A stretch of DNA of 34,493 bases from Phycisphaerae bacterium (GTDB lineage Bacteria; Planctomycetota; Phycisphaerae; UBA1845; UTPLA1), in the NCBI GenBank assembly GCA_016935885.1, contig JAFGQA010000486.1, forward strand, positions 1 through 34,493. Reading direction: 5' to 3'. The position numbers were made by a program, and so were the translations under genes. This document shows, one piece after another, positions 14,428-22,747 of the stretch. Below the pieces are notes generated by a model, which made no database searches, was not told the DNA's origin, and worked only from the letters and a program-made list of their open reading frames with translations. Position 1 is the first letter of the stretch; every line of letters begins with the position of its first letter.

Positions 14428-17191
14428 CCAGACGCACCTCGCCTTCGACGAGGTCAGCCAACACGTCGGCGTGCGGAACCGGTTCTAAAGCGTGCGAGCC
14501 CTCGCCGCGTTCCGCCTGCTCTGGAGCCCCTCGGAGTGACGCGATCTTCTCACGAAGCTGGGTCACATTCAAACCCGAGAATCGCCGCCGGCGGTCCGCC
14601 AGCGCGGCACCGACGGTGTATGCCCGTGCCTCCTCAGACACCGGTGCCCGATTGCGACGTCTCTCCGCCAACGAGGCCAACGTGGCGTGCAGGTTCTCGA
14701 CCTCCTGGAGCAATGCCTCGCCTCGCCCCTCTCCATCTTCCTTCCGGGCGGATTCTGCTCTTCCACACGCCTCAACCCCCGCGGCCCGTCGCCCCGACCC
14801 AACGATCGATCCCGATGCCGCATCGAAAGCGTCCGGTGACCCACTGTGGCACTGTGGCACCGGCGTCTCGCCGGTGATTTTCACGGTGGCGATGCTCCCG
14901 GCCGATCCCGCGTACTCCTCCTGGGTGAGCCCACCTTCGTCGAACAGCGCCCGGGACCGGGCGTCCAGCTCCGCCTGCCTGGCCCGCAACTCGGCCTCGA
15001 TCTGGCTGAGCCCCATATTCAGCACTTCCTCCAACTCGCTGGTCGTCTTCTCCAGTTCCTCCCGACTGGCCTCCTCCACGGCAGTCTTGCGGGCGCTGAG
15101 CTCCGCCTCCCGCTGAGCCAAGGCGGCCTCCTGCTCGGCCATTCTCGTCTCAACCAAATGGCGCCTCTCACGCGTGGCCTCGGCAAGCTCCGCCGTCTTA
15201 CGCCGCAACTCCACTTGGTGGGCCCGCAGACGCAAACGCTCGCTCTCGACACTGACACGAAGGGCGTGCTGCCGGTCGTCAAGCTCCTCCTGGGCCTTGC
15301 ACAACAGTTCGGCCTCGCGCTCGAAGTCCGCGCGGCAACGTTCCGCCTCCTTCATCTGCGTCTGAATCGCCGTGTCCTTGGCGTTCAGACCGCGGATTCT
15401 CAGCGTCAACTCCTCTCGTTCTTGCCGAAGCGTCTCCTGATCTTCCTCCAAAGCGGCGAAGCGGGCCTCGAGCTCCACATCCCGGGCTTGGTGTTTTCTC
15501 TGTGTCCGCGTGACCACACCACGCAGCCGTTGGATGTCCTGACGGAGCGATTCGAGCCTTCTCTCCGTCCGATTGATCTCTTCCTTGCTTCTCTCAACCA
15601 GGTCAGCGAGCTCCCTCGCTCGAAGACGCAGCGTCGCCTGCTCGGGACCGTTGGTGGAACCCTCTGACGCGGCGCCTCCACCAAGCCAGACGCCCTGGTC
15701 CGCCTTCGAGGATGCTGCCGGACGCGAACGGCCATTGTCACCGTGGCCCCCGCCATCCGCCGCGGCGCCACCCTCCAACGCTGCCAGTTGGGCGTCGAGT
15801 GATTCGCAGTCCCGGTCAACGGCTTGATGATCCCGGCGGGCCACGGTCAGAAGCCTCGCTGCCTGCGTTTGGAGTTCGCTTCTACACGCCTTGAGGTGCT
15901 GTCGCTCCTTGTTCAGGCCTTCGCGCAGCTTCCGGGCCCGCTCATCGAGCGCGTTCTGGGCCGCCGCCACCCGCGCCCGTAATTCCAGGACACGTTGATC
16001 GAGTTTCCGGCCACGCTCCTCAAACCTCGTGTGGGTAGCGGGTTCGTCCGACGACATCTGCCGTTCTCCCTTGGCACTAGGATCCTTCACCACCGCTTCC
16101 TCCTTTACCGCCGCTGCCTCCGCCTCCTGGCGATCGTGGCGATGGTGGCGAGTGGACCATTCGATCCGCGCTTCCTCGCTGGTCGCATCCGGACACTCAT
16201 GCTGTATCACCTCAAATGTTGCTGCCGTCTCGCACGCCCCACCTGTCCGAGCCGTGGGCTTCAGCCCATGTGGCCCTTCCAACCCCCGACGAGCCGTGGG
16301 CTTCGGCCCGTGTGGCCTCTCCACCCCCCGAAGGGCCATGGGCTTCAGCTCCTGCGGTCTCTCCAATGCTTTATCGGCCATTTGGCTCTGCGGACTCGCT
16401 GACTCGGACCAGAGTGCCTCCCAGGCAGACTCCTCATCAGAGGGGATGCTGCCCGCGACCAACATCGAGGGATCGATTTGGAACGCGCCACCAGACTTCC
16501 CGTCGGATGTGGAGGAGGCGCGTGTGTGTCGATCCCCCTTGCGGTCCGCCGAGGGAATGGCGGTCTCGAAGATCAACTCATACGGGCCGGCCCCGATGGA
16601 ATCTCCGCTTACCAACTGCCCTGAGTTGATCCGATGACCGTTCAACCGCGTCTTCTCTCGCCGCTGAAGATCCCGAACGATTGGCCCCTTCTCGGTCCAG
16701 ACAACGAGGCAATGCCGAGGTGCGATTGCCTCGTGGCGAAGCACGACGTCGCAGCCAGGATCACTGCCAACAACAAGCGCCGGATCGATACTGGATACAG
16801 AGCCGAAGACCAGTTCGTTGCGAAGGCTGAACACCGGCTCCTCGCCGGCGGCAAGGTTGGCCGGTCCCTCCATCGCCACGCGGAAACGGAACGGCCCAAT
16901 GCCGATTTCGTCGCCGTGGGCTAGTCGGGCCCACCGAAGACGACGTCCATTGAGTGCGATGCCGCCAGGTGCCCCAAGGTCGCACAGATACGCGGCGTTT
17001 CCCAATCGCACGATCGCGCCATGCGAAGGGTCGATCTTGCTCGAGGCCAGGATCAGATCCGCTCCATCCCCTGAACCCAAGATCGTCACGATCTGCTTCA
17101 GCGCGTGCACAGGCTGACTTGCGCCGCGATGCTCGGCGACCAAACGGACGTCGGCCTCTTGCCCCCGTCCTGACTCTGATAGTTCGTTCAC
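14417..17191 (-). CDS. Tandem FHA-domain protein with long coiled coil
   Basis: The protein has about 924 residues. Two forkhead-associated domains lie at the N-terminus. The first contains TILGSGDGADLILASSKIDP with SHGAIVRL, then GIALNGRRL. The second contains VVGSDPGCDVVLRHEAIAPR with HCLV, then KTRLNGHRI. FHA domains bind phosphothreonine peptides, so kinase-controlled docking is expected. A polar linker with three 14-residue repeats follows, then a long charged coiled coil (roughly residues 390-770). A family A repeat adds GETPVPQCHSG near the C-terminus. I chose GTG 17191 because GAGG lies 9 nt upstream; GTG 17224 lacks such a site. The stop overlaps the start of the 2208-residue gene by 11 nt, so the two are translationally coupled and probably form one structure. 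Confidence 0.85.
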   Translation of the reverse strand: MNELSESGRGQEADVRLVAEHRGASQPVHALKQIVTILGSGDGADLILASSKIDPSHGAIVRLGNAAYLCDLGAPGGIALNGRRLRWARLAHGDEIGIGPFRFRVAMEGPANLAAGEEPVFSLRNELVFGSVSSIDPALVVGSDPGCDVVLRHEAIAPRHCLVVWTEKGPIVRDLQRREKTRLNGHRINSGQLVSGDSIGAGPYELIFETAIPSADRKGDRHTRASSTSDGKSGGAFQIDPSMLVAGSIPSDEESAWEALWSESASPQSQMADKALERPQELKPMALRGVERPHGPKPTARRGLEGPHGLKPTARTGGACETAATFEVIQHECPDATSEEARIEWSTRHHRHDRQEAEAAAVKEEAVVKDPSAKGERQMSSDEPATHTRFEERGRKLDQRVLELRARVAAAQNALDERARKLREGLNKERQHLKACRSELQTQAARLLTVARRDHQAVDRDCESLDAQLAALEGGAAADGGGHGDNGRSRPAASSKADQGVWLGGGAASEGSTNGPEQATLRLRARELADLVERSKEEINRTERRLESLRQDIQRLRGVVTRTQRKHQARDVELEARFAALEEDQETLRQEREELTLRIRGLNAKDTAIQTQMKEAERCRADFEREAELLCKAQEELDDRQHALRVSVESERLRLRAHQVELRRKTAELAEATRERRHLVETRMAEQEAALAQREAELSARKTAVEEASREELEKTTSELEEVLNMGLSQIEAELRARQAELDARSRALFDEGGLTQEEYAGSAGSIATVKITGETPVPQCHSGSPDAFDAASGSIVGSGRRAAGVEACGRAESARKEDGEGRGEALLQEVENLHATLASLAERRRNRAPVSEEARAYTVGAALADRRRRFSGLNVTQLREKIASLRGAPEQAERGEGSHALEPVPHADVLADLVEGEVRLDAP
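14843..14889. repeat. Partial family A repeat inside the FHA gene
   Basis: It contains ACTGTGGC duplicated, then CACCGGCGTCTCGCCGGTG and TTTTCACGG, the left half of the 98-bp element. On the coding strand it is read as ITGETPVPQCHSG without a frame break. Confidence 0.8.
16241..16366. repeat. Three 42-bp tandem repeats with GGGCTTCAGCCC palindrome core
   Basis: Units at 16241-16282, 16283-16324 and 16325-16366 each carry a GTGGGCTTCAGCCCATGTGG-like core. They encode the 14-residue repeats LERPQELKPMALRG, VERPHGPKPTARRG and LEGPHGLKPTARTG in the FHA protein linker. The unit length of exactly 14 codons keeps the frame. Confidence 0.85.
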
Positions 17192-17804
17192 TGGCACGTA
17201 CCTCGTTCTGGCGGTACGGAGCACGACGGTCGAGGGGAGGGTGATCGCGGCTCCGCCGCACCAGCATTATCCGGGGGCGCTGGCACACCCTGGTTCCAGG
17301 CCCAGCACACCCTGAAAGCCTTACACAGTGCGCTCCGACCGCCACGTCCTTACGCGGCCGGTGGTCTGAGGCGTCGAGAAGATCAACCATTCAACGGCCG
17401 AATCGGCCGTCAGACACCAGGATATTGCCGATAATATCGGTTGTAACGGGGCTATCAGCCCGTGGCAAAAGGGAAAACAGCGGTTCGGAAACGCCGTTCC
17501 TGACCGTGAAAACCACCGGCGAGACGCCGGCGCCACAGTTGTGCCACGGGCTGCTATATGGTCGGCGGAGCGCAGTTATAGGACGGTGATGGCCGTTCCC
17601 AGTACTGATGGGCCACTCGATCCCTCCGCTCGAGGTGACTGGGACCGCGTGTCGCAGGCATCCAGGCCCCGCGCACGGGCAGTACCGATCCTCAACCCCG
17701 GTGTATCGAGGGTGGGCGGTTCGCAAGACGAGCGGCGGAGCCTGAATACGACCTGGCAGGCCGCAGTCCCATCGGCCGTCCGAGGTTCCCTGATCGTTGG
17801 GCTT
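17192..17804. other. Spacer upstream of the FHA gene with a 98-bp repeat
   Basis: It contains the presumed promoter of the FHA/coiled-coil operon and the family A copy at 17456-17553. It also receives the 3' end of the clpP/lipoprotein operon from the right. No terminator with a U-tract and no gene were recognised. Confidence 0.55.
17456..17553 (-). repeat. 98-bp inverted-ended repeat (family A, copy 2)
   Basis: Perfect 12-bp inverted ends CAGCCCGTGGCA (17456-17467) and TGCCACGGGCTG (17542-17553). CTAT lies directly on both sides (17452-17455 and 17554-17557), a likely 4-bp target duplication and the complement of the ATAG around copy 1. It is the best-preserved copy in the window. Confidence 0.9.
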
Positions 17805-18536
17805 TCAGACGGCCGCGCTCCCGCTGACCTCGACGGCTTGCTGTGCCTCGAAAACCTGACCTGTCAGCAAGTCCGTGAATCTCACCAGGACCGTGATGGA
17901 TTTGTGTTCGGCTCGTTGGGCGCCGTGGGCCCACGGCACCTTGATTGTGTAGTGTGACGTCAGGAACCGGCCGTACCACGCCGGCCGCAGTTCCTCGGGG
18001 CCCAGCTCCACATCCCCCACCAACTGCGAATCCGGAGGCTTTGCCAGATCCAGCAGCCGCACGCGGACCGAGCCCGCCGCCTTGATCGTGTCACCGTCTT
18101 GATCGATCAGGCGAACGTACGCCACGACGCCGTCATCCACGCCGTCACGATCGTCATCATAGCCGCCGGTCAGCCGCTCCAATTCGATCCGCGCGACGTG
18201 GACCAGCCGATCAAGTGACCGCTCGCCGGTCAGGCCTTGAAGCTCCTGGATGTGTCGAGCCTGATCCTGGATCTGTTCGTCTCGGGCCACCAGGAGCCGT
18301 TGCTGGGCCTCGACCTTGTCACGCAGCTCCTGGTTCTCCGTGACCAGCCCCGGCGCCCCGCCGCCACAGCCGCTACCTGAAACGGCAGCCAACCAGGCAA
18401 GCCCGAACAAGGCCAGGCAAGCACGACCGGCCGAGCGGGGGCGCGTTTGACTGGCTCCCGAGGGCCCTGTCGCAAACGGCCAAAAGGCATGACAGCACGG
18501 CCAAGACGCTCGTGCCGCACCGGTCCTGGAGGGCAT
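17805..18536 (-). CDS. Lipoprotein with coiled coil and beta-rich C-terminal domain
   Basis: About 243 residues from ATG 18536, only 2 nt after the clpP stop, so the genes are co-transcribed. A hydrophobic stretch ACLALFGLAWLAAVSGSGC ends in a lipobox-like SGSGC (Cys about 57), giving a lipid-anchored protein. The n-region would be unusually long, so the true start may be further in. A short coiled coil follows (ENQELRDKVEAQQRLLVARD), then an Asp-rich segment (DDDRDGVDDG) and a beta-rich domain with VRLIDQDGDTIKAAGSVRVR and a conserved-looking WYGRFLTSHYTIKVPW. No family with known function was recognised. Its place behind the Clp genes may be only positional. Confidence 0.7.
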   Translation of the reverse strand: MPSRTGAARASWPCCHAFWPFATGPSGASQTRPRSAGRACLALFGLAWLAAVSGSGCGGGAPGLVTENQELRDKVEAQQRLLVARDEQIQDQARHIQELQGLTGERSLDRLVHVARIELERLTGGYDDDRDGVDDGVVAYVRLIDQDGDTIKAAGSVRVRLLDLAKPPDSQLVGDVELGPEELRPAWYGRFLTSHYTIKVPWAHGAQRAEHKSITVLVRFTDLLTGQVFEAQQAVEVSGSAAV

Positions 18537-18538
18537 TC

Positions 18539-19174
18539 CTACGCATCGTCCGTCACGCGTCGGGGCATTCCCTCGGGCTGATGTTCGAGAACCTTGTCCA
18601 GCAAGCCGTATTCCATTGCTTCGGTCGGGTCGAGCCATAGGTTCCGATCGCAATCCTTCTCAATCTTCTTCGCGTCCGCGCCTGTGTGCTTCGCCAAAAT
18701 CTTGTACAGCGCCTCGCGCAGCCGGAGGATCTCCTTGGCCTCGATCGACAGATCCGTGGCGACGCCCTGCATGACGCCACCGATCATCGGTTGGTGCAAC
18801 AACACCCGTGCATTGGGCAGGGCGAAGCGCTTACCCTTGGCGCCGCCGCACAGCAGAATGGCCGCCATACTCGCGGTCATGCCGACACAGTACGTCGCCA
18901 CATCGCAACGCAGAAACTGCATCGTGTCATAGACTGCCAGGCCCGCCGAGACGCTGCCTCCGGGCGAGTTGAGGTAGAAGTTGATGTCCGCCTTGGGGTC
19001 CTCATTCGACAGAAACAACAACTGGGCAATGATGACGTTTGCCGCCTCATCATCGATTGAGCCACCCAGGAATACGACCCGATCCTTCAGCAGACGCGAG
19101 TAAATGTCATAGGACCGCTCGCCGCGGCCCGTCTTCTCGATAACGAACGGGATCAACGAAGCATGACCGGCCAT
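18539..19174 (-). CDS. clpP: ATP-dependent Clp protease proteolytic subunit ClpP (first paralogue)
   Basis: The protein has 211 residues from ATG 19174, chosen for GAGGAG 6 nt upstream; GTG 19210 would add 12 unsupported residues. It starts [20 protein letters not shown], the typical ClpP N-terminus. The catalytic triad is visible: Ser102 in GMTASMAA, His127 in LLHQP, Asp176 in DCDRN. The NSPGGSV oxyanion loop is intact. Subunits form a barrel of two heptamers that degrades substrates fed by ClpX, ClpA or ClpC. It is the downstream member of a tig-clpP-clpP run. Neither clpX nor clpC is in the window. Confidence 0.95.
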   Translation of the reverse strand: MAGHASLIPFVIEKTGRGERSYDIYSRLLKDRVVFLGGSIDDEAANVIIAQLLFLSNEDPKADINFYLNSPGGSVSAGLAVYDTMQFLRCDVATYCVGMTASMAAILLCGGAKGKRFALPNARVLLHQPMIGGVMQGVATDLSIEAKEILRLREALYKILAKHTGADAKKIEKDCDRNLWLDPTEAMEYGLLDKVLEHQPEGMPRRVTDDA

Positions 19175-19270
19175 CAGGCGCTCCTCTACGTGCTTAGCTA
19201 CTGGTGACACGTCGACGCACTGGTCGGCAGGGAACCACGAAGCTGTCGAGTCTCACAACGAAAGAACCTG

Positions 19271-19930
19271 CTACTTCTTCTTGCTCTTTTCCTTGGAACT
19301 GCTGTCGCTGCTCTCCAGGATCTCATCGACAAGGCCCCATTCGACGGCCTCCCTCGGGTCAAGGAATCGATCGCGCTCCGTCTCCTCCTCGATCTTCTCG
19401 ACTGGTTTGCCCGTGTGGTGGGCGAGGATCTCGTTCATCCTTCGCTTGTCGCGGAGGATCTCCTCTGCCTGGATGCGGATGTCCTCGGCCTGTCCGGTGA
19501 TGCCGCCCCACGGCTGGTGCAGCATGATCTTGCTGTTGGGCAAGGCGAATCGTTTGCCCTTGGTGCCGGCCGTGAGGATCACCGCGCCCCCGCTGGCCGC
19601 CTGGCCAATCGAATAAGTCGCCACGTCGCACGTCAGGAACTGCATCGTGTCGTAGATGGCGAGCGTCTGATCGACGAGGCCGCCCGGACAGTTGATGTAC
19701 AGGTGGATGTCCTGATCCTTCTTCACGCTTTGCAGGTACAGCAATCGCATGATCACCAGGCTGGAAGTGTGCTCGACAATCGGACCAGCCAGGAAGATGA
19801 TGCGGTTCTCGAGGAGCATGTCCTCGATCGACATCTCGCGATACCGCTGATATGGCACCCCGCCCTGAACGTGCGAGGCCAGCACTGCGGGATGGAAAAC
19901 ACGACGACCCGGAGAAATCTGATCATCCAT
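19271..19930 (-). CDS. clpP: ATP-dependent Clp protease proteolytic subunit ClpP (second paralogue)
   Basis: The protein has 219 residues. The catalytic residues are present: Ser113 in GQAASGGAV, His138 in MLHQP, Asp187 in ERDRF. It differs from its neighbour in having SGG rather than SMA around the serine and CPGG rather than SPGG in the oxyanion loop, and its N-terminus lacks the usual LIPxVxE start. Its C-terminus is Ser/Lys-rich. Paired divergent ClpPs often form mixed barrels, so a hetero-tetradecamer with the product of 18539-19174 is likely but inferred. The gap to the other clpP is 96 nt and to tig 80 nt. The latter gap holds a 15-bp hairpin that may set relative expression. Confidence 0.93.
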   Translation of the reverse strand: MDDQISPGRRVFHPAVLASHVQGGVPYQRYREMSIEDMLLENRIIFLAGPIVEHTSSLVIMRLLYLQSVKKDQDIHLYINCPGGLVDQTLAIYDTMQFLTCDVATYSIGQAASGGAVILTAGTKGKRFALPNSKIMLHQPWGGITGQAEDIRIQAEEILRDKRRMNEILAHHTGKPVEKIEEETERDRFLDPREAVEWGLVDEILESSDSSSKEKSKKK

Positions 19931-19992
19931 GCAGAATACCTCTGATTAGAACGGAAAGTCGCCACTCAAGCTGACTAATTCCGTCGCAATGC

Positions 19993-20041
19993 GCCGCAAA
20001 GGAAGCCTCCTCACTTCTTGGGTGGCGGCTTCCTTTGCGGC
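19993..20041 (-). promoter_or_regulatory. 15-bp perfect hairpin spanning the tig stop codon
   Basis: Arms GCCGCAAAGGAAGCC (19993-20007) and GGCTTCCTTTGCGGC (20027-20041) with a 19-nt loop that holds the tig stop codon (20011-20013). There is no U-tract after it. It could stall polymerase, block exonucleases or mark a processing site between tig and clpP. Confidence 0.7.
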
Positions 20042-21594
20042 TTCGTGGCGGCCGCCTCACTCCCGGCCTGCTTCTTCTCGGCCTCGGACGACTTGGCCGT
20101 TGTCTTCTTCTTTCTCGGTGCTCTCTTCTTCTCCACCCTTGCCTCGGTGATGTTGGCCGTTTCTAGGATCTTGTCGATGCACTTCTCGTCTCGAATATCC
20201 AAATACAACGACTCGATCCCGTTGTTCCTGGCCAACTCGTCCCGCACGCGGTCAAAACGGCGATTATAGGCCTGTGCCATCGCCGCGATCTGGCCGTTGA
20301 TGTCCTCCTCCGTGACCTCTATGTCGAGTTTTTCAGCGATTCGCTCCAGGATGAAGTGCAGTTTCAACTCGACCACCGCCTGCTCGCGGGCGCCCGTGCG
20401 CAGTTCGTCGGCGTGCTTCTCGATTTCCGCCTCCGGCACGCCACGACGCTGCAACTCAACCATCCGACGCCGAGCGACACGCTCCGTCTGGCGCATCGAC
20501 ACGCCCTCGGGCAGATCGAGCTCAGTATTGTCCAGCAGATGTTTGCGGACCTGGCCTCGCATGCCCTGGCGGAGCTCCTGCTCCAGCCGGCCATCCATCT
20601 GCTCTTTCACCCAAGTCCGGTATTCCTGCTCGCTGTCAAAACCGAGCGCCGAAAGATACTCCGCATCCAACGGCGGCAACTCCTGCCGCTTGATGTCGTT
20701 CAGCGTCAGCTCGAATTCCGCCTGCTTGCCGCGCAGACCCTCAACCTCGTAATCGTCCGGCAACCGGCCCTCAAAACGCCTGGTGTCCCCCACCTTCGCC
20801 CCTTCCATCTGCTCGCCGAGGTCATCGAGCGTGACGCCCTCGAGAACCTGGGCGCGCGCAGCGAGCTGGACGTTGTCCAACGTCTTGACCTCCTCGCCGT
20901 CCACGCGCATCCGCATGTCGCAGATCAGCAGATCGTCGGCTTCCACCGCACCATCCCAGACCGGCGCCCAATGACCGCGCAAGGCCCGCCAGCGGTCGAT
21001 CTGAACCGTCACATCCTCTTCTGATATCTCCAGCTTGGGCCGCTCGACGGGAACCCCCTCAAGCTCCGGCAACTCGAATTCCGGCTTCACCTCCACCTCA
21101 CAACGAAACACCATCTCCCCCTCGTCCGGCAACTCCATGTGCCGCAAGGCGGCCGGCATGTCGAGAAGCTGCTCCTTGCCCTCCTCTTCCTTCGCCTTCT
21201 TGTCCTTCACGCTCACCCAGACCAGTGGGTCGCCGAGGACGTGAATGTCCTCCTTCTCGATAGCCGCCATATACGCATTCGACACCACGCGCGCCTGGAC
21301 CTGCTCGCCGACCTCCGAGCCGAAACGCTTCTCGATCAGCCGTCTCGGAGCCCGCCCGCGGCGGAAGCCCGGCACGATAGCTTCCGAGATCAGCTCCTTG
21401 TAGTCCTTGTCCAGCTCCTGCTGGAGGGCGTCGCGCGGCACGGTGATCGTGAGCGTCTTGCGCAAGGCTCCTGCGTCGGCCACGTCCACGTCAATGACTT
21501 TCTTCAGGGCATCCTTGGGATCTTCCTCCTTCTCTTCGTCCTCCGCCACGCTCTCTTCGTCAACCTGGCTGCCGGCAACATCCTCTTCCGCCAT
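20011..21594 (-). CDS. tig: Trigger factor
   Basis: The protein has 527 residues, longer than the usual 430 or so. An acidic extension (about residues 1-30, EEDVAGSQVDEESVAEDEE) precedes the ribosome-binding domain. The ribosome-contact signature VPGFRRGRAPRRLIEKRFG is at residues 74-92. A PPIase-like middle domain and the long helical chaperone domain (DILKRQEL-type linker, LSALGFDSEQEYRTWVKEQM) follow. The C-terminus is a Lys/Pro-rich tail. It binds the ribosome exit tunnel and shields nascent chains. GAGGAGG 6 nt before ATG 21594 supports the start. It heads the operon with the two clpP genes, the classic tig-clpP order. Confidence 0.95.
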   Translation of the reverse strand: MAEEDVAGSQVDEESVAEDEEKEEDPKDALKKVIDVDVADAGALRKTLTITVPRDALQQELDKDYKELISEAIVPGFRRGRAPRRLIEKRFGSEVGEQVQARVVSNAYMAAIEKEDIHVLGDPLVWVSVKDKKAKEEEGKEQLLDMPAALRHMELPDEGEMVFRCEVEVKPEFELPELEGVPVERPKLEISEEDVTVQIDRWRALRGHWAPVWDGAVEADDLLICDMRMRVDGEEVKTLDNVQLAARAQVLEGVTLDDLGEQMEGAKVGDTRRFEGRLPDDYEVEGLRGKQAEFELTLNDIKRQELPPLDAEYLSALGFDSEQEYRTWVKEQMDGRLEQELRQGMRGQVRKHLLDNTELDLPEGVSMRQTERVARRRMVELQRRGVPEAEIEKHADELRTGAREQAVVELKLHFILERIAEKLDIEVTEEDINGQIAAMAQAYNRRFDRVRDELARNNGIESLYLDIRDEKCIDKILETANITEARVEKKRAPRKKKTTAKSSEAEKKQAGSEAAATKPQRKPPPKK

Positions 21595-22285
21595 CAGTGG
21601 CCTCCTCTTGCTGGCGTCCTCTCACAATGAAGCAATCGGACCAAGCCGGACCGCGCACGAAAACGGCCGGCCAGGCATCTGGAAGTCCCGACCGACCTCG
21701 TGCCGATCCTTGGAGCTTCACCCGTCCGTGGCCAACGCCTGACACGCGTGGTCGGTACCCCACGGACAGTATCAGATATTACGGACCAGTGGCACACACA
21801 AACCTGTGGCTCCGGTGTCCCGCCGGGGCTACGTCACGAGCCAAAAGCCCGTGCCACAGTGGGCCTTCGCATCGTCTCCCGTTACCCGAAGCCCTACACG
21901 GCTTGCTCACTTGCGCAAGCGCCATCTCATGATGGGTACGTCTTCAGCGGTGTGGCATGGGCAATCGGTGCCACCAGCGGCGGAGCTTACCCGCGGGCGT
22001 CTATTCCAGCCCGTTCTCACGGGTAATGAACAACCCACCCTCGTGGGGCGTGTGGTTCGTTATCCAGGTCACCGCGTTTGAACGCTGAACACGTACCATG
22101 ATGACGCCTTTTAGCACGCACTCACGGCGTCGTCAAGTGCGAAACGGCGAATGCCAACAGCCGATCCCATTGCCTCCACGCGGCTACCCTCCTGCTGGTG
22201 CCGAGGCAGGTGAGATGCGTGTGTCGCGGGGCTCGTCAAGACAGGTTCCTGGCGAAACGCGATGGATAGCGAGCCACTGCCCGGA
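21595..22285. other. Gene-free region upstream of tig
   Basis: It should contain the tig promoter and the end of the transcript from 22286. A 56-bp repeat lies at 21804-21859. The rest shows no coding signature, tRNA or clear terminator. Open frames here are short and unsupported. Confidence 0.55.
21804..21859 (+). repeat. 56-bp inverted-ended repeat (short family A form)
   Basis: It starts CTGTGGC and ends GTGCCACAG. Inside are CCGGTGTCCCGCCGGGGC and a second small stem near AAAAGCCC. It has exactly the same length and ends as the copy at 27805-27860, and shares its first half with the 98-bp elements. Confidence 0.75.
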
Positions 22286-22747
22286 TCACCTCACCGGGGG
22301 CGTAAGGAACAACAGCACAGCCAGTGCAATCAAGGCAAGCGTGCTCAGGAGGGTGGCGGCGACGATCTGCCGCTTGCGGTGGGCCTTGCGCCAGCGAGCC
22401 AGGCTATCGTACATCTTCGTGACAAACGACTGCCAATCGGAACATTCTTCGTTCTCTTGCGTGGCCAGTTCGATGCGGACGCCCGCGGCAGCCCAGCGGT
22501 CGATGCGGGCGTGCCCCTTCCAAACCGCAGTCAGCAACGCGTCGAGACCGGCGAAAACCACCCGGTCGAACCGCCCCGCGCACAACTCGGCGTCCAGGTC
22601 TTCGTCGTCTTTGGGGGCGAACTCCGCCACGTTCGACAGGTGTTGTTCGTCGAGATAGGCCGCCAGTGCGCGTTGCTCGTCGTCGTCGGCTGCCATACGA
22701 ACGGCACAACGGCTGGCCGGCGTTTGCGTGTTCGTGTCCGTCTTCAT
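22286..22747 (-). CDS. Small tail-anchored protein, unknown function
   Basis: The protein has 153 residues. ATG 22747 overlaps the TGA of the CPBP protease gene (ATGA), so translation is coupled; the open frame extends further upstream but only as a shadow of that gene. Residues 1-120 are soluble, with AELCAGRFDRVVFAGLDALL and AAAGVRIELA. These faintly recall the half of a resolvase N-terminal domain that follows its catalytic serine, but no catalytic residues are present. A basic helix (RWRKAHRKRQIV) and one hydrophobic segment (ATLLSTLALIALAVLLFLTP) end the protein, giving a C-terminal membrane anchor with the bulk in the cytoplasm. The function is not recognisable; the coupling suggests partnership with the membrane protease. 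Confidence 0.7.
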   Translation of the reverse strand: MKTDTNTQTPASRCAVRMAADDDEQRALAAYLDEQHLSNVAEFAPKDDEDLDAELCAGRFDRVVFAGLDALLTAVWKGHARIDRWAAAGVRIELATQENEECSDWQSFVTKMYDSLARWRKAHRKRQIVAATLLSTLALIALAVLLFLTPPVR

